Notes under the pieces: model-generated | Told to the model about the DNA's origin: nothing | Databases searched by the model: none | The model's input: the letters and a program-made list of their open reading frames with translations, nothing else | Position numbers and translations under genes: made by a program | Source of the DNA: Madurella fahalii | Lineage: Eukaryota; Ascomycota; Sordariomycetes; Sordariales | Direction of reading: 5' to 3' | NCBI GenBank assembly: GCA_029876055.1 | Contig: CM056876.1 | Coordinates: 1,798,001-1,862,000, forward strand | Length of the DNA: 64,000 nucleotides | In this document: positions 19,467 to 31,100 of the stretch, piece by piece | Layout of the letters: each line of letters starts with the position of its first letter | How positions within the stretch are numbered: position 1 is the stretch's first letter

Positions 19467-21942
19467 ATGGATCCGACAGGCAACAAGGCCGGCGAGCTGG
19501 AGAGGAGAGTGTCGACGAGGAGTTCGGTGAGGATATCGGTCAATGACGTTGATGAGGAGCCTGATTTCGTTGCGGCGGGCGTTGTTGCAGATGGATTTCG
19601 ACCTTCCAACATACAGCACCGACCGGCGCCGTCAACGCCTTCCCTTGCCTCCGCCTCCACCCTCCTGGCTGACGAGAGCCCCGGGTCATCGTCTAGGTCC
19701 GGCCGCCCCTCGAGCGCTTCTAAGCTTCACATGTCACAAGACTCGCTGTCTTCGCGCAATGAGCCGGCGGGATTGACTCGACACAACACCAACTCGACCG
19801 AGTCAACGGCATATTTTCCCAATGACACTCCATATCAAGGACCCCTAGGTCCTTCACACCCGTATCAGATGTACCCGCAAAACGTAAGGCCGACGAGGAC
19901 AACGAGCATGACCACGTCGTCAACACTGCCCCTGTCAGAGTCGTCTTATTCGGGACCAAGAGGCCCGAGTCACCCCTACGGCCTGTATCCGCAAATCGAC
20001 GGGATCCAGTCAAGTGCCATTCAGGCCTCTTCCATCCCGCTCGGTTTCCATGGTCTTCCGGATCAGTACCAACGGCGGGTGGGCCCTGATGGTGAGGAAG
20101 TTGGTGACATGATCGGCCCTGACGGTCATACAGAGCAGCTGCCTCCCTATAGCCGGTACCCTGATGAGACATATGTACAGAAGGCGACGGTCGCCGACGG
20201 CTTCCCCGGGATTGTTCAAGGGGGCGCGTCAATAGTGCCTCTCAATGTCACGGTCCCTTCATCCACGCTCCCGGCAATCCCCGGAGCGGGGGGCCTTGGC
20301 CTAGCCACGCGAAATCCGGAGTTTGAATCCACGGATGACCTAGGCTCACCACGGTCACGGCACTCATCGCGGAGCTTCACCTCTGATGATAGCCAGCGAC
20401 GGATCAAACTGGACGATGAAGTATCAGAAAAAAGAAACCCGCCAAAGAAATGGCAGGTCTGGATGAGACGGAAGCTATGGGGCATAATCCCATACTGGGT
20501 GATGTGTCTCATTGCCGTACTTTTGGTATTGATGGGAGTAATATTGGGCTCCGTAATTGGCACGTTCCTAGCCAAACAAAAGAAGGGGCGCAAGCCTGGG
20601 CCTTGGTAAGTTTTGTTAATGATCATGTTGGAGACCGGTCGTTGCTGACCTCACTAGGGATCCACGATCTGATGTTGTCCCAATCCCTACACCAACAGAT
20701 CTCCCACCTTTGCCGATCGGCAATTACAGCATGCCGCTCTTGGACGACCTGCGTTCGTCTAAATGTTTCGAGGACCCCACTCTGTCGCCAGCCTGGAACT
20801 GCCGTAGCGTCACGCCGAGCTTGTACTTGACGGTTAGCGGGACGAATGGCCGATACAATATCTCGGTGGACAGCAATCACGACTTTATCCTTTTGAACCA
20901 TGTATACGCTTACGGAACGCAGCCGCCGTTGATCCGGGAGCCCGTAGCTCTGGATTTAGTCACCGACAAGAGCGAGCCAAACCGCGGACCCGCCTGGTTC
21001 AAGACGTTACCGTACACCAAAACCGTCATTCTACCAGAACGAGCGCTCAGCCGGTCAGACAGTACCGAGAGTGCCGAGATCGGCGAGAAGAAGGTACGAC
21101 ACGTCACGATCGACCCCGGAATGGCAAACTTCAAGAAGAAGATGGTCGCACAATCCGGCGACAAGGCTTGGGTGTGCAACTGGCCGGACACGTACATCGA
21201 GCTTTTCATTTACGCCCAACAGAACTCGAGCTACTCGAACTGGTCCCTACTGCCGTCGCCTTCAACATCATCAACACAAACCTCTTCCTCATCATCGACA
21301 ACTCCAACACCAAGCTCAGAGCCGATGGTAGCGGAATCGGCGTTGAGTTCGCTCCCAACCGGATCGTTCGACAATGGAGGGCCCGGGAATGAGCACTCGT
21401 CGGAAGGCAAAGGTTATGGGATGCAACACGCCCACGCGCGCTTCCCGCCCGATTCTTCTACCAAGTCGTTCACCACATCCTCCACCACCAGCACCACCAG
21501 CACCAGCAGCACCACCTCTTCCCCCTCCTCCTCCTCCTCCTCCTCCTCCCCCTCCACCACCACCACAACCGAACCCGGCAGCCCCTTTCCCTCCGGCTAT
21601 GCCAGTATCAGCCCGCGCCCGCCTTACCCCAGGGTGATCAAGGTTGAGGAGCGCCGCGTCCCGACGTCGGGCGCGCCCATGCCTCAGTGCACCCAGGTGA
21701 AGATTCAGGAGCCGGGGCAGGCGGCCAAGGTAGTGCATGACGACGACGGGGAACCGGTTGTGGTTCAGATCGTGGAGACGGAACCGTCTTGGGGGCCGGT
21801 GGGTGTGCCGGATACGGATGAGGTTGATGGTTTGGAAAGGAGGTCATTCTCGTCGTCGTCATGGGATCGGCGGCGACGGGGTTTGCAGTCGAGGGATGGG
21901 GCGGATATGAGCGCTTGTGGGTGCATGTGGTTCTTGACGTAG
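19467..21942 (+). CDS. DUF7820-like single-pass membrane protein
   Basis: Two exons, 19467-20605 and 20658-21942. The 52-bp intron has a GTAAGT donor, a CTGAC branch point and an AG at 20656-20657; splicing joins TG|G into Trp and continues DPRSDVVPIP. The product is about 807 residues. The N-terminal 335 residues are Ser/Pro/Gly-rich with two copies of a GPxGPSHPY motif; a hydrophobic helix lies at about 340-369 (IIPYWVMCLIAVLLVLMGV); it is followed by an ectodomain with SVTPSLYLTVSG and WVCNWPDTYIELFIYAQQN. A Ser/Thr stalk encoded by TCC/ACC repeats precedes a conserved PYPRVIKVEERRVP block and a C-terminal CGCMW. These blocks match the fungal DUF7820 family as I remember it. Its function is unknown; topology is inferred as cytosolic N-terminus and lumenal or extracellular C-terminus. 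Confidence 0.85.
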
Positions 21943-23026
21943 CGTTCCTTCGTTGGGCTACGTTCTTGACTCCTTTTTCTTCTTCCTTTCGTTTCATTCG
22001 GCTTTCACTGTCCGGGGTTCTTATTTTTTTTTTTTTTTTGGCATCTAAAAAGGCATACAAGCTGTCTTTCTGCGTTGCGCCTTTGGGTTGGTTAGGATCG
22101 GAGGAAATATCCACGGATTGACTTTTTGGATTTACGTTTTGGTGTGTTGGTTGTCAACCAGCCATTTGGCGTTCTTGGGGGAGTTGTGCGGGTTTGGGCC
22201 GGGACCTGTTATACACGGCACGCCACAGCACGAGGAGGACATGAGCAGGGAATTGAGACGGAGATCGATCGATCGATCGTAGCCGATGTTGCGAGCTCGT
22301 TTGTATTGTTCTTTGGAATTGCTCGTCATGGGAGCGGCGCAGTTGCAGTTCGGATTATGCCGGGATTGGATATTGGGAAATGCGGCGATGATTCAGTTGG
22401 ATATGGGTGGAATGGGATGGCAGGTACCGAGGAGATTTGATGTTGTGACTGCGACGGGCACGCTGGATCGAGGATGGGGGGAATCGATCTGGCAAAAGAC
22501 CGCATTTTGTATGAAGGACGATTGACGTGCTTAGTTTGGGCTGCGTCGTGCGATTTTGATCGAGAGAGTGCCTTTGGTTACGGATACCATGCTCTATTTT
22601 GCTCTAGCCCGAAATAGATAGGCAATGCAGATGATGTTTGTAAATGTTTTGCAGTGGAAAAGGTTGGGCGGCAATCATAGGAGTGTGGTTGATACGGTGA
22701 GCGCTGTCAGGGGGAGAGTCTCGAGGTATGTAGATATGGTTTGGGGTAGCCGGTTTCCCAGGACCACTATGGCGCATCGAGACGACTACATAGTGTAGTG
22801 GTTTTGCATTGTGTGACGAGACGATCGTCCTCCGGTTTCAAAACGATTCGGTAGTCGAGCAGGGCTTTGGGGCTCTAAGGTTATATAATTCCGGTATGCT
22901 GGTTTGTATCCATATATCAGATCAATTTCCGTTATTGTCTAGGTGCCCGATGTTGGGTCACTCAGGGGTATCACTTGGCAATTTCGTCGACCACAATCCA
23001 TCCTTCACCCTGAACTTTCCTCTGCA
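21943..23026. other. Convergent 3' regions
   Basis: Between two gene 3' ends (plus-strand gene ending 21942, minus-strand gene ending 23027). It contains a poly-T run at 22024-22039 and a short GATC repeat at 22263-22279. No gene is supported. Confidence 0.45.
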
Positions 23027-24121
23027 TTAAATTGCCTTTCGCTTGCCATCACCGTCATCGCCATCGTCACTCCCGCCCTTGCTGTTAGTAACCAAATCCC
23101 TCCCTAACCCGTCTAAGAAGCTCTCGGCCATCTTCTTCGCCCTCCTCTCCCCAATCTCCTTCCTCCGCTCCTCAATCTCCTTTTTCCTCCTTGCCATATT
23201 CTCCTCCCTTTCCTTCCTCGACGCCTCTGTCCGTGCTCGCTCCTCTTCCAAAGCCTTCATCTCTTCTTCCCGCTTCGCTTCTTCTTTACTAAACTTGTAG
23301 AAACCAACCCCCTTAGTCCGTATCTCCCGGTCGGCCTGGTAATGCACCGTCTCGGGTGGGGTAGGACTCCGGTCCCGCTTGCGCGCGAGTTCCTCCATTG
23401 CCTCGAGGCCGTTCCGAGCAGCGAAGGCCTCGACCTGAACCGCGTCGCCGTAAATGAGTGTTTCCGGCGCCTTGGGGCGCGCAGACATGCGGTCGAGCTC
23501 CGCTGCGGAGGCGGCACCCCGTGCGAGGCGACGTTCCATGCGCATCTTCTCCGCCCGCGTACCGCGTCGGAGGCGGCCGAACTCGTCGGTGTATTCTATT
23601 AGGGCGGTGTCGACGTTGGTGTCCGAGTCCGAGTCCGAGTCTGAGGAGGATTGGGGCTTATCGAGGTTGTTTTGGGACTGCGATTCGGCCCATTTGCGGT
23701 CGAAATCCACGAGGCCAATCTCGCGGCCGACATAGTCACCTCGCTGCATGGCTGCGTAGAGGCGAGCCTTTGACTCCATTTTACGGCGGGCAAATTCGAG
23801 CTCGGCTTTGCTTTCTTCGGTGCCGAGCGGCGATTTGAGGTTGAGCTTCTTGCCATCCATGACCACGTCGGTGTTGGTGTTGGTGGCGCCATCTTTGCTC
23901 GACCTCTTGACTTTCACGCTAGCAAGATCGGTTGTCTTGGATTTGGACGGGCGTGCCCGGCCTGTAGTTGTGCTCGAAGAGGCGCCACTGGGCATGCCGG
24001 CGGAAGATGAGGCGAGAAGAGAGCTGAGCTGTGAGGTGAAGGCCAGGGAGCCCGAGAGAGCCATCTCCTTCTTTTGTTTCTTGGGCGGTGGTTGGCCGTA
24101 TAAGTGCGGATCTTGAGGCAT
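23027..24121 (-). CDS. CCDC174-like nuclear protein (DUF4078)
   Basis: A 364-residue single-exon protein. The hallmark is the IEYTDEFGRLRR motif at residues 175-186, the core of the DUF4078 region shared with animal CCDC174, followed by basic sequence with RRGTRAEKMRMERR. The N-terminus has a basic PPPKKQKKE nuclear-localisation-like patch, the middle a Ser-Asp repeat (SDSDSDSD at about 160-167), and residues about 280-345 form a long charged coiled coil rich in Glu, Arg and Lys. CCDC174 homologues are nuclear and have been linked to RNA processing and the exon-junction-complex helicase; that role here is inference from the family. It is transcribed divergently from the small membrane gene at 24838. 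Confidence 0.85.
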   Translation of the reverse strand: MPQDPHLYGQPPPKKQKKEMALSGSLAFTSQLSSLLASSSAGMPSGASSSTTTGRARPSKSKTTDLASVKVKRSSKDGATNTNTDVVMDGKKLNLKSPLGTEESKAELEFARRKMESKARLYAAMQRGDYVGREIGLVDFDRKWAESQSQNNLDKPQSSSDSDSDSDTNVDTALIEYTDEFGRLRRGTRAEKMRMERRLARGAASAAELDRMSARPKAPETLIYGDAVQVEAFAARNGLEAMEELARKRDRSPTPPETVHYQADREIRTKGVGFYKFSKEEAKREEEMKALEEERARTEASRKEREENMARRKKEIEERRKEIGERRAKKMAESFLDGLGRDLVTNSKGGSDDGDDGDGKRKAI

Positions 24122-24837
24122 GGTATCGCTGGTGTATTCGGAGCGCAGCGGAGAGTCGGGGATCTGTCAATGTGCCGTGGAGGGCGTAGCTGCCGCGGCA
24201 AAGCCGTTCTTATGCCGGAAACTGCGTCACTTGTAGAAGATAATGCTGCGTAAAGATGGGTATCTGCCGCATGTCAGGACGGGTTGACTGCGTAACCCAG
24301 CGAAAGCTGCGTTCATGGTGTGGGGAAAATGGATGTCTCCCTCCCTAGTGGACTGAGCGGAGCAAATCGAAACGGTGCCTTCCGGGCCTCGTTGCTCGTC
24401 ACCACTAAGTTACTTGGCGGGCCCACCAAGCTGGGGCTGGACTGCCAAACCCGGGGAAGCTGTCACTCCCGTCACCAGCACATCGGCTCAGGTTCGGATG
24501 GCCAATCCTATCCCTGGCATCTGCTTGGCCTTATCGCGAACACCCGACTCTCCCTCTCTTTCTCCCTGCGCACCGTCTCGCTCAACACACGTGTCATTCC
24601 CCAACCCCAATCTCGTCTTTTATGGAAGTATATGTCAATCGCATGGTTAATATGCCGTTTTGGATCCCCAACAGCTCGCCGGCAAGCTCACTTCGACCAG
24701 TCGATCCCCCGCTACACCGCGGAGTGCTACTGTGTACTCAATCAGCCACTTAGTACACATTTGACCACCGTCGAGAGTCGCATCAAACACTTGCATTACG
24801 TGTTTTCTTTGTGCAGTCGATAAACGCACTGGCCGGG
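24122..24837. other. Divergent promoter region
   Basis: This region separates the start of the CCDC174-like gene (minus strand) from the small membrane protein gene (plus strand). A 167-codon frame at 24320-24823 has no recognisable features. A GTATATGT donor-like site near 24627 and a TTTGTGCAG acceptor-like site ending at 24816 could be a 5'-UTR intron of the small gene (speculative). Confidence 0.4.
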
Positions 24838-25186
24838 ATGGCTGACGGCTCCGACTCCTCCAGCTGGTATGTCTGGTTCACGGAGCCTAGCATCGTTCCG
24901 TCCGCGTACCACTATATCCTCCGCGGGACGTTTTGGTTCTTTGTAAGTTCATTCATAGTCTTTACAAGCGGCTTTTTCTAACCGAAGCTAGATAATCATT
25001 GCCCTCCTACTTCTCTCACCAATTGTTTTACTATTCATCACCGATGTATCACTGTATTTATGGCGAATAACCGCTGGAAGGCGGCGGCCAGGCCACGTGG
25101 AAATCGACGAAAATCCCGGCCAACTGAGACAGCCCGATAGGGTCTCGGCTCCGCATGGATCAATCGGGACAAAGAAGACCGACTGA
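24838..25186 (+). CDS. Small membrane protein, 99 residues
   Basis: Visible only when spliced: exon 1 is 24838-24942 (35 codons), a 49-bp intron at 24943-24991 has a GTAAGT donor, a TCTAACC branch point and a GCTAG acceptor, and exon 2 is 24992-25186 (64 codons plus TGA). The junction is in phase 0 and joins TFWFF to IIIALLLL, completing one transmembrane helix of about 22 residues (FWFFIIIALLLLSPIVLLF). The N-terminus reads MADGSDSSSWYVWFTEPSIV, with no cleavable signal; the C-terminal half is hydrophilic and basic. It is probably a single-pass protein of an internal membrane. I know no named family; function unknown. The gene converges with homoserine dehydrogenase (gap 134 bp). Confidence 0.75.
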
Positions 25187-25320
25187 CAGTCCCGATACTC
25201 CGAGTCCAGCACGGCTATGTACAACACTTGAAGAAGGCCGAGGCCCATTCGTACACAACAGGGCCAATGCTGGAGCCGAATTTTTTACGGACATACATCT
25301 TGCCATACATCGAATTTGGA

Positions 25321-26476
25321 CTAAGCAATCTGAGAAAGTACCTTCAGGAGATCGCTTGTCACACCCATCGCCGTCACGTCGCCACCAGCTCCGGCGCCCT
25401 GGATGATTAGCGGGTTGCTTCCATACCGCTTAGTATAGAAGCTAATGATGTTATCACTGCCCTTCAATGCCGCGATGGGATGGGACAGATCAAATTTCTC
25501 GAGGCCGACTTTGACCTGCTTTGTGGCGACGTCGATACTGCCCACGAACCGCACCACCTTGCTTTCCTTCTCAGCGGCCGCCTTGGTCTCCTCCATTTGC
25601 GCATCGAATGCCGGGAGCCTATCAATAAACTCGTCCCCGCTGGCAACAGACTCCAACTCCTTAGGGATCAGGCTCTGCACCGGGAAGGACGTTGGCGACT
25701 CGACTTCCAGGCCCGCCAGCCGAGCGAGGATGGTCAGCTTCCGCGCGACATCGAGTCCGTTCAGATCATCTCGTGGGTCGGGCTCTGTGTAACCCAGCTC
25801 CTTCGCCTTCTTTACCTCGGCCGACCACTTGCCCCCGGAGCCTGATGTCGGCGCAAACGAGTTGAAGAGGAAGGACATGGTGCCACTGAAGACGCCTTCA
25901 ATCTTGGTGACCTCGTCACCCGTATCCACCAGGTCCTTCAGCGTCGAGATAACGGGCAGGCCGGCGCCAACAGAGGACTCGTGGTACACCTTGGCGCCCG
26001 ACTTCTCGGCTGCGCTGAAGATATCCTGCCACAGCTTGTAGGAGCCTGAGAAGGCTTTCTTGTTGGGGGTGACGATGCTGATACCGTTGCTGAGGAACAG
26101 AGGATACGCCTCGGCAACATCCTGCGAGCTCGTATTGTCGACGAGGACCGTCTTCGACCCCGAACCATTGAGGAACTCGACCAGCTTGGGAAGCGGCAGA
26201 GGGGCCAGCGAGGAGGAGGCCAGAGTTGAGGAGACGTTGTTGAGGCTAATGGCCTGGTAGTCAGTGCTGTAGAGGGCCTTTTTGCTGGTGCAGATGTAGG
26301 CGAGGACCAATTTCGGGTTGGGCCGACGGTGAGCCAGCTGCTCGAGCTGGGACAGGAAGCACTTTCCTACTCCGCCAGCGCCTGCGGGAAACCGATGTAA
26401 GCTTAACTGTGGAAGACGGCGGCTTGCTGGGCAGCTTACCGATAATGGCGATGTTGATTTGCCGCACGGAAGCCAT
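25321..26476 (-). CDS. hom6: Homoserine dehydrogenase
   Basis: Catalyses NAD(P)H-dependent reduction of aspartate semialdehyde to homoserine, the branch leading to threonine, methionine and isoleucine. Two exons: 26440-26476 and 25321-26381, with a 58-bp intron (26382-26439, GTAAGC donor, CAG acceptor). Splicing rebuilds the dinucleotide-binding loop IIGAGGVGK at residues 11-19, split between the exons. The 365-residue product matches the short monofunctional fungal enzyme, lacking the aspartokinase part. Other landmarks are TPNKKAFSG, the catalytic-domain signature EPDPRDDLNGLDVARK with its conserved Asp and Lys, and GSNPLIIQGAGAGGDVTA near the C-terminus. It is cytosolic. It shares a 355-bp divergent promoter with the trm8 gene. 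Confidence 0.96.
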
Positions 26477-26831
26477 TGTATATCAATAGGTATCGTTGGG
26501 AATTCCAGAGGAAGCGGAACTTGTAGCAGAAACTCTAGGATAGCAATTCAGCGAAAATCACTAAGAGATCGCGGGGTACTGGTCCCTCAAATATCGCCAT
26601 GCAAAGCTGCCGATAGCGGGGCAAATGACCCCTGCAGCACAAATGTGGAGTGGAGCCGCCATGAAGCACGACGCTGAACTTTTGCCGTATCAGTGACAAG
26701 GAACTTGTCATGGAATCTACCAACATCTCAGCTTTGCAGCATTCGTACACGTAGCAGCTTGCTTTGGTCTCCAAACGAGCAGCGCCTCGAGTAAACCAGA
26801 ATTCCGCCGTATTCCATCGCTCATAGTTCAT
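26477..26831. promoter_or_regulatory. Shared divergent promoter hom6/trm8
   Basis: The 355 bp between the two ATGs must hold both promoters. No strong TATA box or known upstream ORF is visible. A TGACTC-type amino-acid-control element, expected for hom6, was not seen in this interval. Confidence 0.5.
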
Positions 26832-27760
26832 ATGCCGCGGGCAACAGAGAAGATGGGCGGTACCAAGAACAAGAGGCAAAAGCGCGAAGATTATCGCGCG
26901 GCGATGAGGCAGGAGGGTGTCTCGGAGCTCCCACGAAAGAAGTTTTATCGCCAGAGGGCCCATGCCAATCCCTTTTCCGATCATCAATTAATATAGTGAG
27001 TAGCGCCGCCTCTTTCGTAGACTACAGGACCTGACTCGGATACAGCCCCCCAAGCCCAGATCAGATGGACTGGTCTTCACTATATCCTGACTACGTGGTT
27101 CAAGAGGCTGAAGACCAGGAAATGACGGCCCTTGATACTGCATCAGGACAAGAAACTGCCAGCAACACACCCAAGAGGTTATCAAAAGAAGTCGAGGTGG
27201 CAGACATTGGCTGCGGTTTCGGCGGCCTGCTGGTCGCTCTGGCTCCCACGATGCCGGATACGCTGATCCTCGGCCTCGAAATTCGCGTCTCTGTGACGCA
27301 GTTCGTGGAGGACCGGATTAAGGCGTTGCGGGTACAGAACCAGGAAGCGAAGCTCTACCGCAATGCCGGCGTCTTGCGCGCCAACACGATGAAGTTTCTG
27401 CCCAACTTCTTCCGCAAGGGCCAGCTCACCAAGATCTTCATCTGCTTCCCGGATCCGCATTTCAAGGCGCGTAAGCACAAGCAGCGCATCGTCTCGACGA
27501 CTCTAAACTCGGAGTATGCGTACGTTGTGCGGCCGGGCGGGATTGTGTATACGATCACCGACGTGCCGGATTTGCATGAGTGGATGGTACAACACTTTGA
27601 GGCGCACCCTTCATTTGAGAGAGTATCCGAAGAGGAGCAGGAGGCAGACCCGTGTGTGTCTATCATGCGGACTGAGACAGAAGAGGGGAAGAAGGTGGAG
27701 AGGCATAAGGGCCAAAAGCATGTTGCGCTGTTTAGGAGGCTGGAGGATCCTGCTTGGTGA
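26832..27760 (+). CDS. trm8: tRNA (guanine-N7-)-methyltransferase catalytic subunit
   Basis: Transfers methyl from SAM to N7 of guanine 46 in the variable loop of tRNAs, normally as a complex with the WD-repeat partner Trm82. Exon 1 is 26832-26995 and exon 2 is 27046-27760; the 50-bp intron has a GTGAGT donor and CTGAC branch point. Splicing joins HQLIY to PPSPDQMDWSSLYP. The product is 292 residues. It has a basic N-terminus (KNKRQKREDYR, then RKKFYRQRAHANPFSDH), the SAM site VADIGCGFGG at about 106-115, the FPDPHFKARKHKQR catalytic/tRNA-binding block and GGIVYTITDV. A second in-frame ATG at 26853 is an equally plausible start. Nuclear or cytoplasmic tRNA quality control is the expected role. 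Confidence 0.95.
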
Positions 27761-28198
27761 TTAGTGGAAGCATCTGAGATACTGTATGGGAGAGAGTTGA
27801 GGGGATGGTCCGGTGGTTGAGTGATACCCCCAGTGGCTGCAAATGTATTCCTACACTGAAAGATACGGCCCAAAAAAAGTAAATTAAAATAAATAAATAT
27901 TTTTTTAAAAAAAAATAATTAATAATACAACAGTAAGAGGATACGGCGGCTCCTCAAGTTGTGGTGTTCAGTATGTTGCACAGCTCGAACTTGAGTGCGA
28001 ATAGCTAGGGATAGGGTTTTAGCGTTGTGTAACTGGGCTGCTGGGTATCCATGTCGCTACCTATGCATCTATTGCATGGTCGACATCACCTGTGACGCGA
28101 CGTCGGCTCCGCTATGATAGCTAATCTCCCCTCCCTCCAACAAACAACCAGTGATAAAACATGCGGCGACGACAGCCGTCCGCTGCCCGCTCCCGACT
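27761..28198. other. Intergenic region with AT-rich core
   Basis: Contains the trm8 3' end and the promoter of the sorting nexin gene. Besides the AT-rich tract at 27871-27929 nothing is recognised. Confidence 0.4.
27871..27929. repeat. AT-rich low-complexity tract
   Basis: About 59 bp composed almost only of A and T with runs of seven to nine identical bases, in contrast to the GC-rich surroundings. Probably a 3'-end or poly-A-related sequence. Confidence 0.8.
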
Positions 28199-31100
28199 AT
28201 GGCCCTTCAAGGGAGAGAGATAGCATTTGGCGGTATTGCATGCTTTATCGCCTGGGGCTATGCCGTCAATTGGTTCCCGGTATTGCGATGGGCCGGTCAC
28301 GCCTTCGTTGGCGGTGTGCTAGTCGCACTCGTCTCCCTGCTTGCGCTCGTGCTGCTCACTTCTCGGGGCCCTAGATATCGCAGTCTCCGAAAGACAGCTC
28401 TCCCGAATGGCCCCGTATTCATCGGCCCGGATGCGTGGAAGAGAGAGGTTGCCGCCCTGCAACAGCGCCAAGCCTACGTCAGGACGCCGCTGTGCCCCGA
28501 GTCTCCGAAGGTGTCAGCGGCTCTCGACGAGGTGCTTGAGTACATTGTCCGTGACTTCATTAGGGTGTGGTACTCGAACATTAGCAAGAACCCGGTATTC
28601 ACGGACGAGGTAGACAAGGCTATAAGGGGCGCCTTGCTTAAGGTTCGCGACCGGATGCGGGAGCTCGACCTCGCCGAGGTGCTGACCACACGCCTTGTCC
28701 CGATTTTAACGACGCACTTCCGCGATTTCTATGACGCCGAGCGATCCGTAAGAGGACGCAAGCTGAATCGGTCCGTCACCGAGACGGAAGAGCTGGACCT
28801 GGCGATCGCATCCAAATACAAGGAGGGGAAGCTGCATCCAGCTGCGAGTTTGTCTTTCTCGGACACGAAAACAACGCAACAAGACTATCTAAGACAAACA
28901 ATGCCCAAGATTTTATCCAAGGTTCTGCCAGAAAGCCTGCTAGCCTCGAGAGCTGTGTCGATCATCGTCCGCGAGATCACTGCCTGCGCAGTCATGTTCC
29001 CTCTGATGCAGATGTTGGCCGAGCCGGATACTTGGAACCAGTTGATGGAGAACTATGGGCGGAGCATGCTACAAGACCGCTCCACGGTCCGGAGACTCCG
29101 CGCCGCACTAGACCAGCACGCCTCTCCCGCCCCGAAGATGGGGAAGCCAGTCGCGTTCCCGCGTTTGAATCCTGCAGATAGCGAGAGGAGGTTTGAGAGG
29201 TTCATTCGAGCAATTCGGAAGGTGAACAATCTGTCGGATGCGAGGCGCTTCCGCAGCGAAGTCGCCAGTCAACTCATGAAGGACTTGCAACAGGAGAATG
29301 TGGATCAGGTCTACCTACGTAGGCTGGAGATGGGGAAGCGGCTGCTGGATCAGAAGGTCCAGCATCTGGCTGCGGGAGGCGGTCGGCGAACCCTTCCACA
29401 AAGTCCGGCGGTTGTCACACCGAGCGCGTCCCGGCTCGAAAACGCATCGCTCACCGACTTGCTTCGGGACCCTTCCGGTCTATCCTACTTCATGGAGTAC
29501 ATGGATAGACAGCGTCTCATGCCCATGGTCCAGTTTTGGCTTGTTGTGGATGGCTTCCGCAACCCTCTCGAGGACGACGGGCCCGGGGGGAACAACTCCC
29601 TCTACAACTGCCCCCTTGGACCGAATCAGACAGACTCGATCTTGCCCAGATTGATGCCGCTTATCTCAGTAAACCTGAGCTCAAGGTTCCAGAGGCTTCG
29701 AAGCACATCATTCAAGAGTTCCTCAAGGCCGGCAAACGAGCAACACCCGAGCAGTACTACAAGGCGCGGAGGGAAATTCTGCGTGCGCAGAGCGCCGTCC
29801 TGGAGGAAATGCAGGCCAAACATTTTCAAAATTTCAAAAGGTCGGATCTATTCTTCAAAGCATTAGCTGCTGAAGAGGCGTCCAAGCGCACATCATTGCC
29901 AGCTACGGGGCCTCTCCGCTCGGGATCTCCCCTTCCTCGAGCCTCTTCATACACCTCGTCCAAACTGAACCCCTCGTCGCGCCTTGGCCCAAGGCTACAA
30001 ACAAGCCTCAACACCCGGAAAGCCGGATCAATGTCTGATCTAAGAGCCCTGAACGCTAATGGCAACGGTGGTCTCGATGCCCTTGTCGCTGGGCCTCGGC
30101 GATCTGTTGACGAGGATCGCTCTCCCAATCCATTATTCGACGATGATGATGTAGGGGACGACGCCTTGGCTGATTCCGTAGCGAGTCTCGACCAGGATTC
30201 GAGCGCCACGCCACCTGTCCCCGACACCAGGGTAGTCCAGGCGATGGAGAAGGCGCTCAATACCATTCTCGAGGATACTCAAGCCCCAACGGCGGAGGAT
30301 CTGAGAGCCTCGTTGTTTGGCTCAGACGATGTTGGGTCAACCAGCATCTTCGGTGCTCCGGGGGCAATAAAAAAAGCGAGCTCACCAGCAGACGCGTCGA
30401 GATCGAACAGGGGCTCGGTGGATATGCCTCGATCCGGCGGAACGTCACTTGATATTAACAGGCCGACCGAACAACCCAGGCCAGATCGGGGATCCATCGA
30501 TATCATGCGACCCGGGGATCTTCCCCGGTCAAACAGAGGTTCGCTGGACGGGGATCGGCCGGCGAAAGGACAGGAGAAACCTAGCTTGGCGTCTTTGGGC
30601 CTTGTCAGCGCGGCATCGCGCATTGGCGTGTTTGTTGACGATGACCTTTTTGGTGACGAGGACAAGTTCCTCTCTGACGAGCGGTCTGATTCGGACTATG
30701 AGAGGGATGACGATGACGCGGATGCGGTGCACCAGGCTGCGCCCGGTGATCTTGGACTTGCAGAAGCGATTACGGTCCTAACCAACGATATTGACAAGCT
30801 AGTTGCTCAAGAAGCAGTGGTGGATTCTCTTCTGAGAAAGGCAGAATTGACTAACAACATGGCTGAGCTAAGGATATTACGGAAGTCAAAGACCAGCCTA
30901 CAGAGAGAGATCCGGCGCAAGGAGCTGCAGAGACAGCAGTACGTCATCCAGGAGAGTGACAACAGCCTGTACGGGCGCTCCACCATCAAGATCAAGTCGA
31001 TCCAAGTGGGGAGAGAAGACGACGGCAAGGAATTTGCTCTCTACGCGATCGAGGTCTCGAGGAACGCGGGCGAACAGATGCCCGCAGCGACGTGGGTCAT

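Noticed and set aside
24320..24823. 167-codon frame upstream of the small membrane gene
   Set aside because: No recognisable domain, and it lies in a probable promoter/5' UTR.
27871..27929. AT-rich tract as a replication origin or mobile element
   Set aside because: Too short and featureless; low-complexity sequence past a gene 3' end is the simpler reading.
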